Positions 1-6,144 of a stretch of DNA of 6,144 nt are shown here, in pieces. Origin of the DNA: an uncultured Bacilli bacterium (lineage in GTDB: Bacteria > Bacillota_I > Bacilli_A > RF39 > UBA660). A program made the position numbers and the translations under genes. The notes below the pieces were generated by a model. The model ran no database searches, was not told the origin of the DNA, and worked only from the letters and a program-made list of their open reading frames with translations. The DNA lies in contig CAKOJO010000063.1 of NCBI GenBank assembly GCA_934090595.1, positions 1-6,144 of the forward strand, written 5' to 3'. The first letter of the stretch is position 1. Every line of letters starts with the position of its first letter.

Positions 1-44
1 AGTCAGGTGTTTCAAAGTTAGTTAGTGTAAAATTAGAAGCATAG
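1..44 (+). CDS. 3' end of an upstream gene (partial, unidentified)
   Basis: The third forward frame is open from the window edge and encodes a tail reading SGVSKLVSVKLEA before a TAG stop at 42-44. The other two forward frames stop earlier, at 19-21 and 23-25. The reason for choosing this frame is position: its stop lies immediately before the first paired base of the strong terminator hairpin at 45-77, which is how gene ends are often packed in compact AT-rich genomes. Thirteen residues are too few to suggest a family or function. The true end could be one of the other stops. Confidence 0.4.
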   Translation, partial: SGVSKLVSVKLEA

Positions 45-77
45 AAAAAGTATAGAGTGAAAACTTTATATTTTTTT
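45..77 (+). terminator. Intrinsic terminator with GAAA tetraloop
   Basis: Bases 45-58 pair with 63-76 to give a stem of up to 14 bp, including two G-U pairs. The loop is GAAA (59-62), closed by a U-A pair. The 3' arm runs into a T-tract at 71-77, and the 5' base of the stem is A-rich. This is the classic shape of a rho-independent terminator for low-GC Gram-positive bacteria. It follows the TAG at 42-44 directly and separates the upstream gene from the protease gene. A role as an attenuator inside a longer leader is possible but less likely. Confidence 0.65.
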
Positions 78-106
78 GTTTATGAAAATAGAAAATAAGT
101 TATTAT
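76..106 (+). promoter_or_regulatory. Candidate sigma-A-type promoter for the protease-cohesin operon
   Basis: TATTAT at 101-106 matches the -10 consensus at five of six positions. TTGTTT at 76-81 is a weak -35 with a long 19-base spacer; TTTATG at 79-84 with a 16-base spacer is an alternative. A second possible -10 (TATAAA) lies at 124-129 without a recognisable -35. In DNA this AT-rich such boxes arise by chance, so the exact site is uncertain. A promoter somewhere in 78-200 is expected because the terminator at 45-77 closes the upstream unit. The leader would be about 100 bases long. Confidence 0.25.
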
Positions 107-120
107 CTTAATAAGATGAT
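102..120 (+). promoter_or_regulatory. Imperfect palindrome, possible operator
   Basis: The core is ATCTTA-A-TAAGAT (105-117), two perfect 6-base arms around one central base. Allowing one mismatch (104/118) extends the arms to 9 bases each (102-110 and 112-120). It overlaps the candidate -10 box at 101-106, which is where a dimeric repressor would bind to block transcription. Both operator function and the regulator are inferred. Because the arms are almost purely A/T, chance is a real alternative. Confidence 0.3.
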
Positions 121-206
121 TATTATAAATTTGAATTTAAAATTAATTACTAGAATTAAGAAAAACTAACCTTGCGTTAAGGAATTTTTTGTGTTTTAAT
201 ATAATT

Positions 207-210
207 AGGA
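207..210 (+). promoter_or_regulatory. Ribosome binding site of the protease gene
   Basis: AGGA at 207-210 lies eight bases before the ATG at 219. This spacing supports ATG219 over the in-frame ATG at 210 (which would have no spacer) and the TTG at 189. A second purine run, AAGGA at 179-183, is five bases from that TTG and keeps it as a minor alternative. Starting at 219 places a textbook signal peptide (MKKYFVF...) exactly at the N terminus. Confidence 0.55.
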
Positions 211-218
211 TGTGCGGT

Positions 219-3200
219 ATGAAAAAGTATTTTGTATTTGTTATTATTTTGATTTCAATGTTTAACGTGAATGTAGATGCTTTGGAGGGTATGATAAATC
301 CTGAATGGGAAAAGTATAATAGTTTATCTTTGGAAGAGAAGATGAATTATGATGTGGTGCCTTCTAAATATATTTATGAGTTTGTAAGTAAGAATGATAT
401 TAAAAAGGATTTTAATTTAAATTATTATAAATATAGCGCTAGTAAAAATATATTAGATGAATATGTTGCTGAAAATGTTACGTTACCTAGTAAGTTTAAT
501 TTAACAAATTTAAATGGAAAGAATTATGTAAATCCAATTACTAAAGATCAAGGTCAATTAGGTTTGTGTGTGGTTTTTAGTGTTTTTGGTTCTATTGAAT
601 CAAATATGTTGTGTAAGGGCATTCTAAACGAAGATGAAGTGGTTTCAAAATGTAATAATGATGATTCTGTATATTGTAGAATTAAAAGTGACTTGGAAAT
701 AAATGAAAAATATAAAAATGGAGAGCTTACTACGAATGCTACATTTGCTGAAGGAAATCTTGATTATGTTTCAAGTATACCAAGTGCTACGACGATTTAT
801 AATGATAGTAGTAAGTTATATGATGTAGTTACAGAAAAATATAACCCTTATTACTCTCTATCAAATATGGAAGATAGAGTACCGGGGTCTAGCTTTAATG
901 TTTTACGTATGCAACAGTTATTTTCTTATGGAATAACCCCTAAAAGGGCTAAGAGTGGTTGGGAAGAGTATACAACAGATTATAGGAAAAAAACTTTAAA
1001 AGAAATGTTTGATGAAGTTACTCAGGATTATATAGTAAGTGACTATATTAGTTATTATTCTAGGCCTAGTAGTGAAGCTGATTTATCTGAATGGACTAAA
1101 ACTATAAAAAGAGATATTATGGAATATGGTTCTAGAGAAGTTGAGGTTTTGTATGCGCCATCATCATCTAAGGCTGGTTCGTGTTATTATTACGATAAAA
1201 ATAGTGGAAGATCTTTATTAAATATTAGTGGTTCATGTGGTAAAACTACAAGTTCTGGGCATGCTATGCAAATTATTGGTTGGGATGATGATTATGAATA
1301 TAATTATTGTAAACTTGCTAAATCAACATCAGATAATTATACTCAGCAGACTTGTAAAAATGCCGGGTATGAATGGATAAGTGGTAAAGGTGCTTGGATA
1401 CTAAAAAATTCTTGGGGATCAGATTATGAGTTATATGTGTATGTGACTTATAATACAAATTATTTTAGGGTTTCTGGTGCTAGAAGTGTTGAAGCTGCCG
1501 AGTTTGATAATTCGTATAATGAGCAAATAAGTTTAATTGAAAAAGAAGAAAATCTAAATGACAATACATTAATTTATAAGTATTATAAAACTGATAGAAT
1601 AGAAAAATTAACTAGAATTAGTTTTGTGTTTAATACATATTTAAATCAATATACTATTTCAGTAAGTAATGATGGAGTTAATTATAAAGATATTGTAACG
1701 GATGTAAATGATTATGCTGGATTGAAGTCCTTTAAGGTTGACAATTATGTTTTGGATAAAGAAAGTTTTTATGTAAAAATTACCTCTAATAAGAAAATAA
1801 CAGATGTTTCTTTTCCTACTGTTTTTACTACGAATAATTATTCTAATGAAATTAGTATAAAATCTTATTTAAAAAATAGTTATATTAATAAAAATAAAAT
1901 TAAAAGTATTGATGTAAGAACAGAAACCCATGATATTAGTTCTGGAAGTGAATTGGAATATAAAATCTTTGATGAGAATGATAATGACGTAACAAGTAAT
2001 TTTAAAATTGAAAATCACTATGTTGTAACTAACAATAATATAGTTAATATTAGTTTTAAAAAGGATATAAATAGTGGAAAATATACTTTAAAAACTTATT
2101 ATGGTGGCTTAGTAGATAGTTTAGTATTTAATATAGTTGATGAAGATGTGATAAAAATTAATATTAAAGAGCCAATATTTGTAGAAGATAAAACTGTAGA
2201 TGTAGGTTATAATGTACTTATTGATGATACTTCAGACTATAGATGGCATGTAAGTGATAGTAATGTTGCGACCTATAATGATGGAGTGTTAAATATTAAA
2301 AAAAGCGGTAAACTAGCTGTTACTTTAACAGTGCATACTCCGGATGGTGATGCATCAAATTCTATTGAATTAGTTGTCTTTGATGAAAAAATAACTACTC
2401 CGCAAGAATTTATTAATATTTTAACAGGAAGTAAAAAAAATTATTATATTATGAATGACTTGGATTTTACGGGACTAAATTACGATAGTTTTAATGAGGG
2501 TTCTCAATTCTTTTATGGGATTTTAGATGGTGGATATCATACGATAAGAAATGTTTCTAAAAATAATAGTAATAAATATGGAACTGGTACAGCTCTCGTT
2601 CCAGCATTAGATGGTACTGTTAGAAATTTGATTATTGAAGATTCAAATTTTATTAATACAAATAATTCTAATCGTGTTGGGGCGGTTGTTGCAAATTTAG
2701 TAAACTATAGTGTGATTGAAAATGTTTTAGTAAAAAATACTGTTGTACAAGGTTCTTCATATGTTGGAGGAATTGCTGGATCAATTGACAGTTTTGGAAA
2801 GGTTAAAAATTGTGCATTTGAGGGAGAGGTAAAAGCAATATCAGATAGTGATGATGTGCATGCTGGCGGTATTGTTGGGCATACAGTAGTTGGAGAAGTT
2901 TATAACTCTTATAATAAGGGCAGTGTATATGCTAAAACTGGGGAAGGTTATACAACTTATGTTTCGGGGATAATTAATGGTGAAGCTAATAATGTGATAA
3001 CTAATTCTTATAATATTGGCAGCATTTCTTCTGATGCAAAGTCTATGAAAATTGCTGGTATTGATACTGGTAATGAATCGGTGATTGTAAATAGTTATTA
3101 TTTGAGGGATTCTAATTATAATGTAGTAAATGAGGGAGCAAAGACAAAAGCAGAATTGTTAAATAAAAATACATATGAAAATTGGGATTTTGATAACGTT

Positions 3201-4640
3201 TGGTCTATGGATGATAGCTTTCCTGTGTTACAAGTATTTTCTGTAGATCCAACCGATATAAAATTAGACTTATTTTCAAATATAATAAATACAAATAGCG
3301 AGTATGATTTTGATTTGATTATTGAGCCTTATGGAAATAAAAATCTAGTAGAAATAGATAATTTAACACCGGAATTAATAACTATAAAAAATAATAAAAT
3401 AATTACTAATAAGAGCGAAGGTATAGCTAAAATAAAATTAAGTATTGGTGATAAATCATTTATAAAAGAATATGATCTTGTAGATTTGATAAAATATTCA
3501 TATAATAAAGAATATACTAATAAAGATGTGGATGTAAATTTTGATATTAAGTATTATCAAGAAAAATTAGGCGATGGATACCTGGAGTTAGTATATAACG
3601 ATAAAGTAATAGAAATTGAAGATAATAATAAGAATGTAGATATAAAGATTAGTCAAAATGAAACATTAAATTATAAATTAAGAGTTTGTAAAGATACTTG
3701 TAATGATATATATAGTGATGTAATTGAAATAACAAATATAGATAAAGAACGACCAGTAATAAAAAGTAGTTATAAAAATAATGAGTTATTAATAAGTATA
3801 ACAGATGATATTAGTGGTATAAAAACGAGTGAATTTTTATATGGTATTAGTGATAGTGATGTAAATGTACCAAAAGAAATGTATGAATTTACTAATAATA
3901 AAATAATAAATGAAGTAACTATGAATTATAAAAATAAGTATTTGTGGATAAAAAATGTTTATGATGAGGCAGGAAATGCACTTTGTGATAGTGAATATTG
4001 TGTGTATGATTTAGATATAAAAAGAAATAAGTATTATGTAAGTTATTATGATGAAGATAGAAAAACTTTAATAAAAAAAGAAGAATATTTGGAAGATGAA
4101 AAAATACAAGTAATAGAATATGAAAAGGAAGATAGTGATTATTATTACGAATTAAGTAGCTGGGAAGGATATACAGAAGATTTAGTAATAACAAAAGATG
4201 TAGAATTATATGCAAGATATAATAAGACATCAAAACAAGTAAAAAGTACTAGATATAAAGTAGAAAATAATTATATAAAAAATATAATGTTGAGTAATAT
4301 ATATAATAAATATAGTTATAAAGATTTTATAAGTAATATTAGTCAAAGAGAAGGCTTTTTGATGTATGAAAATAATAAAGTAATAGATCCAGAATATATA
4401 AAAACGGGAATGGTTTATAAGAATAGATATAAAGAATATAAAATAGTTTTAACTGGTGATGTAACAGGGGATGGATTAGTTAAAATGAATGATGTAATGA
4501 TGATAGCAAATCATTTAATAGACAATAAAATATTAAATAATGAATATTTCTATGCGGCTGATTTAACGAATGATGAAAAAGTTAAAATGAATGATTTAAT
4601 GAAATTGGCTAATATAATGATAAGCGGAGGCAGTTTATGA
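219..4640 (+). CDS. Secreted papain-family (C1A) cysteine protease with GLUG beta-helix, Ig-like modules and C-terminal dockerin
   Basis: This 1473-residue exported protein starts with a signal peptide (residues 1-21, likely cut after V-D-A). A pro-like segment precedes the catalytic domain (about 89-430). The oxyanion Gln is Q111, in DQGQLGLC, and C117 is the nucleophile. H348 (SGHAMQIIGWD) and N397 (AWILKNSWG) complete the C1A set. After it come a beta-sandwich resembling the lectin-like domain of clostridial C1 proteases (about 432-540), an Ig-like region (541-645), a BIG2-like domain (646-724), a GLUG-type beta-helix (725-1005), further Ig/Fn3-like modules (1008-1267) and an InlB B-type repeat (1272-1335). 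A pre-dockerin segment leads to two dockerin repeats (about 1413-1473) with calcium-loop positions D1414/T1416/D1418/D1425 and D1448/T1450/D1452/D1459. There is no LPXTG and no second membrane segment, so surface retention probably depends on the dockerin. The cohesin gene overlaps by 4 bases. Protease and dockerin calls are firm; the middle modules are less certain and the substrate is unknown. Confidence 0.9.
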   Translation: MKKYFVFVIILISMFNVNVDALEGMINPEWEKYNSLSLEEKMNYDVVPSKYIYEFVSKNDIKKDFNLNYYKYSASKNILDEYVAENVTLPSKFNLTNLNGKNYVNPITKDQGQLGLCVVFSVFGSIESNMLCKGILNEDEVVSKCNNDDSVYCRIKSDLEINEKYKNGELTTNATFAEGNLDYVSSIPSATTIYNDSSKLYDVVTEKYNPYYSLSNMEDRVPGSSFNVLRMQQLFSYGITPKRAKSGWEEYTTDYRKKTLKEMFDEVTQDYIVSDYISYYSRPSSEADLSEWTKTIKRDIMEYGSREVEVLYAPSSSKAGSCYYYDKNSGRSLLNISGSCGKTTSSGHAMQIIGWDDDYEYNYCKLAKSTSDNYTQQTCKNAGYEWISGKGAWILKNSWGSDYELYVYVTYNTNYFRVSGARSVEAAEFDNSYNEQISLIEKEENLNDNTLIYKYYKTDRIEKLTRISFVFNTYLNQYTISVSNDGVNYKDIVTDVNDYAGLKSFKVDNYVLDKESFYVKITSNKKITDVSFPTVFTTNNYSNEISIKSYLKNSYINKNKIKSIDVRTETHDISSGSELEYKIFDENDNDVTSNFKIENHYVVTNNNIVNISFKKDINSGKYTLKTYYGGLVDSLVFNIVDEDVIKINIKEPIFVEDKTVDVGYNVLIDDTSDYRWHVSDSNVATYNDGVLNIKKSGKLAVTLTVHTPDGDASNSIELVVFDEKITTPQEFINILTGSKKNYYIMNDLDFTGLNYDSFNEGSQFFYGILDGGYHTIRNVSKNNSNKYGTGTALVPALDGTVRNLIIEDSNFINTNNSNRVGAVVANLVNYSVIENVLVKNTVVQGSSYVGGIAGSIDSFGKVKNCAFEGEVKAISDSDDVHAGGIVGHTVVGEVYNSYNKGSVYAKTGEGYTTYVSGIINGEANNVITNSYNIGSISSDAKSMKIAGIDTGNESVIVNSYYLRDSNYNVVNEGAKTKAELLNKNTYENWDFDNVWSMDDSFPVLQVFSVDPTDIKLDLFSNIINTNSEYDFDLIIEPYGNKNLVEIDNLTPELITIKNNKIITNKSEGIAKIKLSIGDKSFIKEYDLVDLIKYSYNKEYTNKDVDVNFDIKYYQEKLGDGYLELVYNDKVIEIEDNNKNVDIKISQNETLNYKLRVCKDTCNDIYSDVIEITNIDKERPVIKSSYKNNELLISITDDISGIKTSEFLYGISDSDVNVPKEMYEFTNNKIINEVTMNYKNKYLWIKNVYDEAGNALCDSEYCVYDLDIKRNKYYVSYYDEDRKTLIKKEEYLEDEKIQVIEYEKEDSDYYYELSSWEGYTEDLVITKDVELYARYNKTSKQVKSTRYKVENNYIKNIMLSNIYNKYSYKDFISNISQREGFLMYENNKVIDPEYIKTGMVYKNRYKEYKIVLTGDVTGDGLVKMNDVMMIANHLIDNKILNNEYFYAADLTNDEKVKMNDLMKLANIMISGGSL
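2511..3104 (+). repeat. GLUG-type degenerate protein repeats inside the protease gene
   Basis: Residues 765-962 contain successive units of the form V-G-G-I-A-G ... G-x-V-x-N-C/S-Y ... G-x-V. Examples are YVGGIAG with KVKNCAFEGEV, AGGIVGH with EVYNSYNKGSV, and VSGIING with VITNSYNIGSI. They are preceded by the usual capping segment F-x-G-x-LDGG-x-HTIRN and followed by the usual closing segment (K-x-x-AELLN ... W-x-FDNVWSM ... FPVL) up to residue 1005. In known GLUG/M26-N-like proteins such units stack into a right-handed beta-helix used for adhesion or display. The repeats are diverged at DNA level, so they are not a recombining tandem array. Confidence 0.8.
4626..4630 (+). promoter_or_regulatory. 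Strong ribosome binding site of the cohesin gene, inside the end of the protease gene
   Basis: GGAGG at 4626-4630 is the strongest Shine-Dalgarno seen in the window, six bases before the ATG at 4637. It lies within the last codons of the protease gene, encoding its final Gly-Gly. Together with the ATGA stop/start overlap at 4637-4640 it indicates translational coupling, so both proteins would be made from one mRNA with linked yields. Confidence 0.85.
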
Positions 4641-6046
4641 AAAAGGTGTGGCTAGTTTTAGCAAGTTTGATATGGATGGGTTCTGTAGAAGCAGCAAATG
4701 TAGGTGTGAGTATAGCGTGTCCTAATACAATGTATGAGGGTGATACAGTAAATTGCTTGATAAATAGTAGTACAAGTAATGGGTTATTATCAGGAATTAA
4801 AGGAAATTTTGAAATAACAAATGGAACATACACATCTTTTACTGCTGGAAGTAGTTGGGTTGTTTATGCTTCAAATAGTAATGGCTTTGTAATCGGAAAT
4901 ACATCTGGTGGAGTAACTGGAAGTGCTGTATTAGGAACATTAAAAATAGCATCTACTGCTAAGGCTGGAGAACAAGTAAAAATAAAGTTAACAAATTTAA
5001 ATGCTAGTGATATTGAATATAATGATATTGATATAGCAAATAAGGAAGCTACTGTTAATGTTGTAGCTAAAGAAATAATAGACAACACTAATAATAGTGG
5101 AAATTCTAATACTGGTAATAACAACAATACCGGAAACATTAATAATAAAGGTAATAATACTAAACCAAAAGATGATGTGTATTTGGATACATTGTCGGTT
5201 GAAGGGTATAATATAGTTTTTACTAAAAATAAGTATGTATACGATTTAGAGGTATCATATGATATTGAATATGTAAATATCCTTGCAACATCAAAATATA
5301 GTGTAAGTGGTATAGGAAAGAAAACGTTAGATAAAGATGAAAACGTTGTAAACATTGTAGTAAGTGATGGAAATGTAAAAAGGACATATACGATTAATAT
5401 AAAGAAAGTAAAGCCAATAACGGATAAAGTTAGTAATAATGTAGAGGATGTTACTAAAGCTTTAGAAAAGTTTGATGAAATATATATAAATGTATTAGAA
5501 AGTGATGATCCGGTTGCATTAAAATCAATACTAGAAAAAATATATAAGATTGATAAGAAAATAACATATAATGTTTATGATGATGAAAACAAATTATTAT
5601 ATAGTTATGTGTTTAATGGTAATGATATGGATTATATATTAGATAATATACCGTTAAAAATAAATATGAATGATGATAATATAGAATTTGTATATAAAAG
5701 TTATTTTCCTAATGATACTATAGTAAAATTATATGATTATAAAACAAGTGGAAATTTATATAAGATAAATAGTGAGAACGCTTTAGAGTTAATAGATAGT
5801 AAATTAAAATATGAAGAAGGAAGTGTAGCTCTAAAAGTAGAAAAAGGAGATAAATATACAATAACGGAAAAAGAAGAGGAAAATGGTAGTGATAAAGTTA
5901 TTGTGAATAGAACAAATCCGTTGTTGATATTTTTAATGGTTATTCTTATATTGGCCTGTGTAGAATTTAGTTGTTATGTAGTTTATAAGTATGTAAAATT
6001 AAAAAAATCAATTGATGATTCAAATAATAAAAAAGAAATTATGTGA
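4637..6046 (+). CDS. Membrane-anchored cohesin-like protein (putative one-cohesin anchoring scaffoldin)
   Basis: This 469-residue protein begins with a signal peptide (MKKVWLVLASLIW..., likely cut after V-E-A at residue 19). Residues 22-144 read as a cohesin-type beta-sandwich: EGDTVNC near the start, an aromatic/Gly-rich middle (SFTAGSSW ... NGFVIGNTSGG), then GSAVLGTLKI, AKAGEQVKIKL and a closing ATVNVV strand. C28 and C40 could form a disulfide. An Asn/Gly-rich linker (149-178) leads to a cadherin-like beta-sandwich (182-258; LDTLSVEGYNIVFTKNKYVY ... TYTINIKKV). Residues 260-426 form a membrane-proximal domain whose end (NLYKINSENALELID ... KGDKYTITEK) resembles a module often found before the C-terminal helix of clostridial surface proteins. 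One transmembrane helix (429-450) is followed by a basic 19-residue cytoplasmic tail. It overlaps a dockerin-bearing protease gene by 4 bases, so it is best read as that protease's membrane receptor. The cohesin call rests on pattern recognition, not a profile search. Confidence 0.78.
   Translation: MKKVWLVLASLIWMGSVEAANVGVSIACPNTMYEGDTVNCLINSSTSNGLLSGIKGNFEITNGTYTSFTAGSSWVVYASNSNGFVIGNTSGGVTGSAVLGTLKIASTAKAGEQVKIKLTNLNASDIEYNDIDIANKEATVNVVAKEIIDNTNNSGNSNTGNNNNTGNINNKGNNTKPKDDVYLDTLSVEGYNIVFTKNKYVYDLEVSYDIEYVNILATSKYSVSGIGKKTLDKDENVVNIVVSDGNVKRTYTINIKKVKPITDKVSNNVEDVTKALEKFDEIYINVLESDDPVALKSILEKIYKIDKKITYNVYDDENKLLYSYVFNGNDMDYILDNIPLKINMNDDNIEFVYKSYFPNDTIVKLYDYKTSGNLYKINSENALELIDSKLKYEEGSVALKVEKGDKYTITEKEEENGSDKVIVNRTNPLLIFLMVILILACVEFSCYVVYKYVKLKKSIDDSNNKKEIM
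5081..5170 (+). repeat. Asn/Gly-rich low-complexity linker coding repeat
   Basis: The DNA is a run of imperfect AAT/GGT/ACT-type triplets encoding residues 149-178 of the cohesin protein, with recurring N-x-G-N and N-T-G-N units ending in TKPKDD. It joins the cohesin domain to the cadherin-like domain. It is probably a flexible extracellular spacer comparable to the Pro/Thr linkers of scaffoldins. Its simple sequence makes it a likely site of length variation between strains. Confidence 0.7.
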
Positions 6047-6048
6047 TT

Positions 6049-6082
6049 AAAAATGTAGAGTATTATGCTTTATATTTTTTTT
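6049..6082 (+). terminator. AT-rich intrinsic terminator of the operon
   Basis: Bases 6049-6060 can pair with 6068-6079 in a 12-bp stem (one G-C, two G-U, the rest A-U), leaving a 7-base loop. Eight Ts occupy 6075-6082. The stem begins three bases after the TGA of the cohesin gene. It is weaker than the terminator at 45-77 because it relies on A/U pairs, but the A-tract/stem/T-tract arrangement is the same, so partial read-through is possible. Confidence 0.5.
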
Positions 6083-6109
6083 GACATATTTTTTATTTTT
6101 GATGATATA
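6081..6109 (+). promoter_or_regulatory. Promoter for the next gene downstream
   Basis: TTGACA at 6081-6086 is a perfect -35 hexamer. With a 17-base spacer the -10 would be GATATA (6104-6109), three of six matches; TATATA at 6106-6111 with a 19-base spacer is an alternative. The location between a terminator and a new start codon fits. The -35 shares its first two Ts with the T-tract of the terminator. The -10 is poor, hence the moderate confidence. Confidence 0.45.
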
Positions 6110-6130
6110 TACTTTTATTGGTGATGATAT

Positions 6131-6144
6131 ATGAAACGATTTGT
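6131..6144 (+). CDS. Start of a further gene (partial, runs off the window)
   Basis: ATG AAA CGA TTT at 6131-6142 would encode MKRF and continues past the window edge. GGTGAT at 6120-6125, complementary to the 16S rRNA 3' end, lies five bases upstream, and a TTGACA promoter element is about 45 bases upstream. Another frame with GTG at 6121 and ATG at 6124 is also open to the end but has no ribosome binding site. The product cannot be identified from four codons. Confidence 0.45.

Noticed and set aside
170..190. Hairpin CCTT-GCGTT-AAGG followed by Ts in the leader, as a second terminator or attenuator
   Set aside because: Only four base pairs with a five-base loop; too weak to count without covariation evidence.
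189..218. TTG at 189 as start of the protease, adding ten residues
   Set aside because: An AAGGA run sits upstream, but the extension (CFNIIRMCG) would precede an already complete signal peptide, and ATG219 has a well-spaced AGGA. Kept only as a minor alternative.
2391..3233. Assignment of the large protein as an M26 IgA1 metalloprotease because of its GLUG region
   Set aside because: GLUG repeats occur in M26 proteins, but no HExxH zinc motif is present. The catalytic residues present are those of a C1A cysteine protease.
3919..4233. 104-codon minus-strand open frame, Leu/His/Tyr rich
   Set aside because: It is antisense to the Ig-InlB part of the protease gene. Its composition is what the complement of A-rich Lys/Asn/Asp/Tyr codons yields, and it has no plausible ribosome binding site or domain.
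4609..5355. Minus-strand open frames opposite the start of the cohesin gene (4609-4833 and 4864-5355)
   Set aside because: They are shadows of the cohesin coding frame, which has a signal peptide, a strong ribosome binding site and recognisable domains. The antisense products show no motif.
4637..6058. Mycoplasma-type code (TGA = Trp), suggested by the extreme A+T content
   Set aside because: All Trp codons in nearly 2,000 codons are TGG, no in-frame TGA occurs, and TGA forms the precise ATGA stop/start junction between the two genes.
1..6144. CRISPR arrays, insertion sequences, tRNA or rRNA genes
   Set aside because: No regularly spaced direct repeats, transposase-like frames, terminal inverted repeats or tRNA/rRNA-like segments were seen. 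Short A/T runs are background composition.

Overview
The window comes from a very A+T-rich, low-GC Gram-positive-type bacterium. The genetic code is standard: TGA ends both main genes, every Trp codon is TGG, and no in-frame TGA occurs. Secreted multidomain proteins built from GLUG, Ig-like, InlB-type, cadherin-like, dockerin and cohesin modules are typical of gut Bacillota (Clostridia, or the uncultured RF39-like Bacilli). That placement is inferred from style, not proven.

Layout, all on the + strand. Bases 1-44 look like the last codons of an upstream gene. A good intrinsic terminator with a GAAA tetraloop follows directly (45-77). Bases 78-218 form an AT-rich leader with a weak candidate promoter and an imperfect 19-bp palindrome (102-120). 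Gene 1 (219-4640) encodes a 1473-residue secreted papain-family (C1A) cysteine protease with a complete Gln/Cys/His/Asn active site, several beta-sandwich modules, a GLUG-type beta-helix, an InlB-type repeat and a C-terminal type-I-like dockerin. Gene 2 (4637-6046) overlaps gene 1 by 4 bases (ATGA) and encodes a 469-residue protein. It has a signal peptide, a single N-terminal cohesin-like domain, an Asn/Gly-rich linker, a cadherin-like beta-sandwich, a membrane-proximal domain, one C-terminal transmembrane helix and a short basic tail. An AT-rich terminator (6049-6082) runs straight into a TTGACA promoter element for a further gene that starts at about 6131 and leaves the window.

How they fit together (inference): gene 1 has no transmembrane anchor or LPXTG signal but ends in a dockerin. 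Gene 2, translationally coupled to it, is a membrane-anchored cohesin. The simplest reading is a minimal two-component cell-surface system in which the cohesin protein holds the protease on the cell through a cohesin-dockerin interaction. It resembles a cellulosome but carries a protease/adhesin instead of a glycoside hydrolase. This is the most interesting content of the window.
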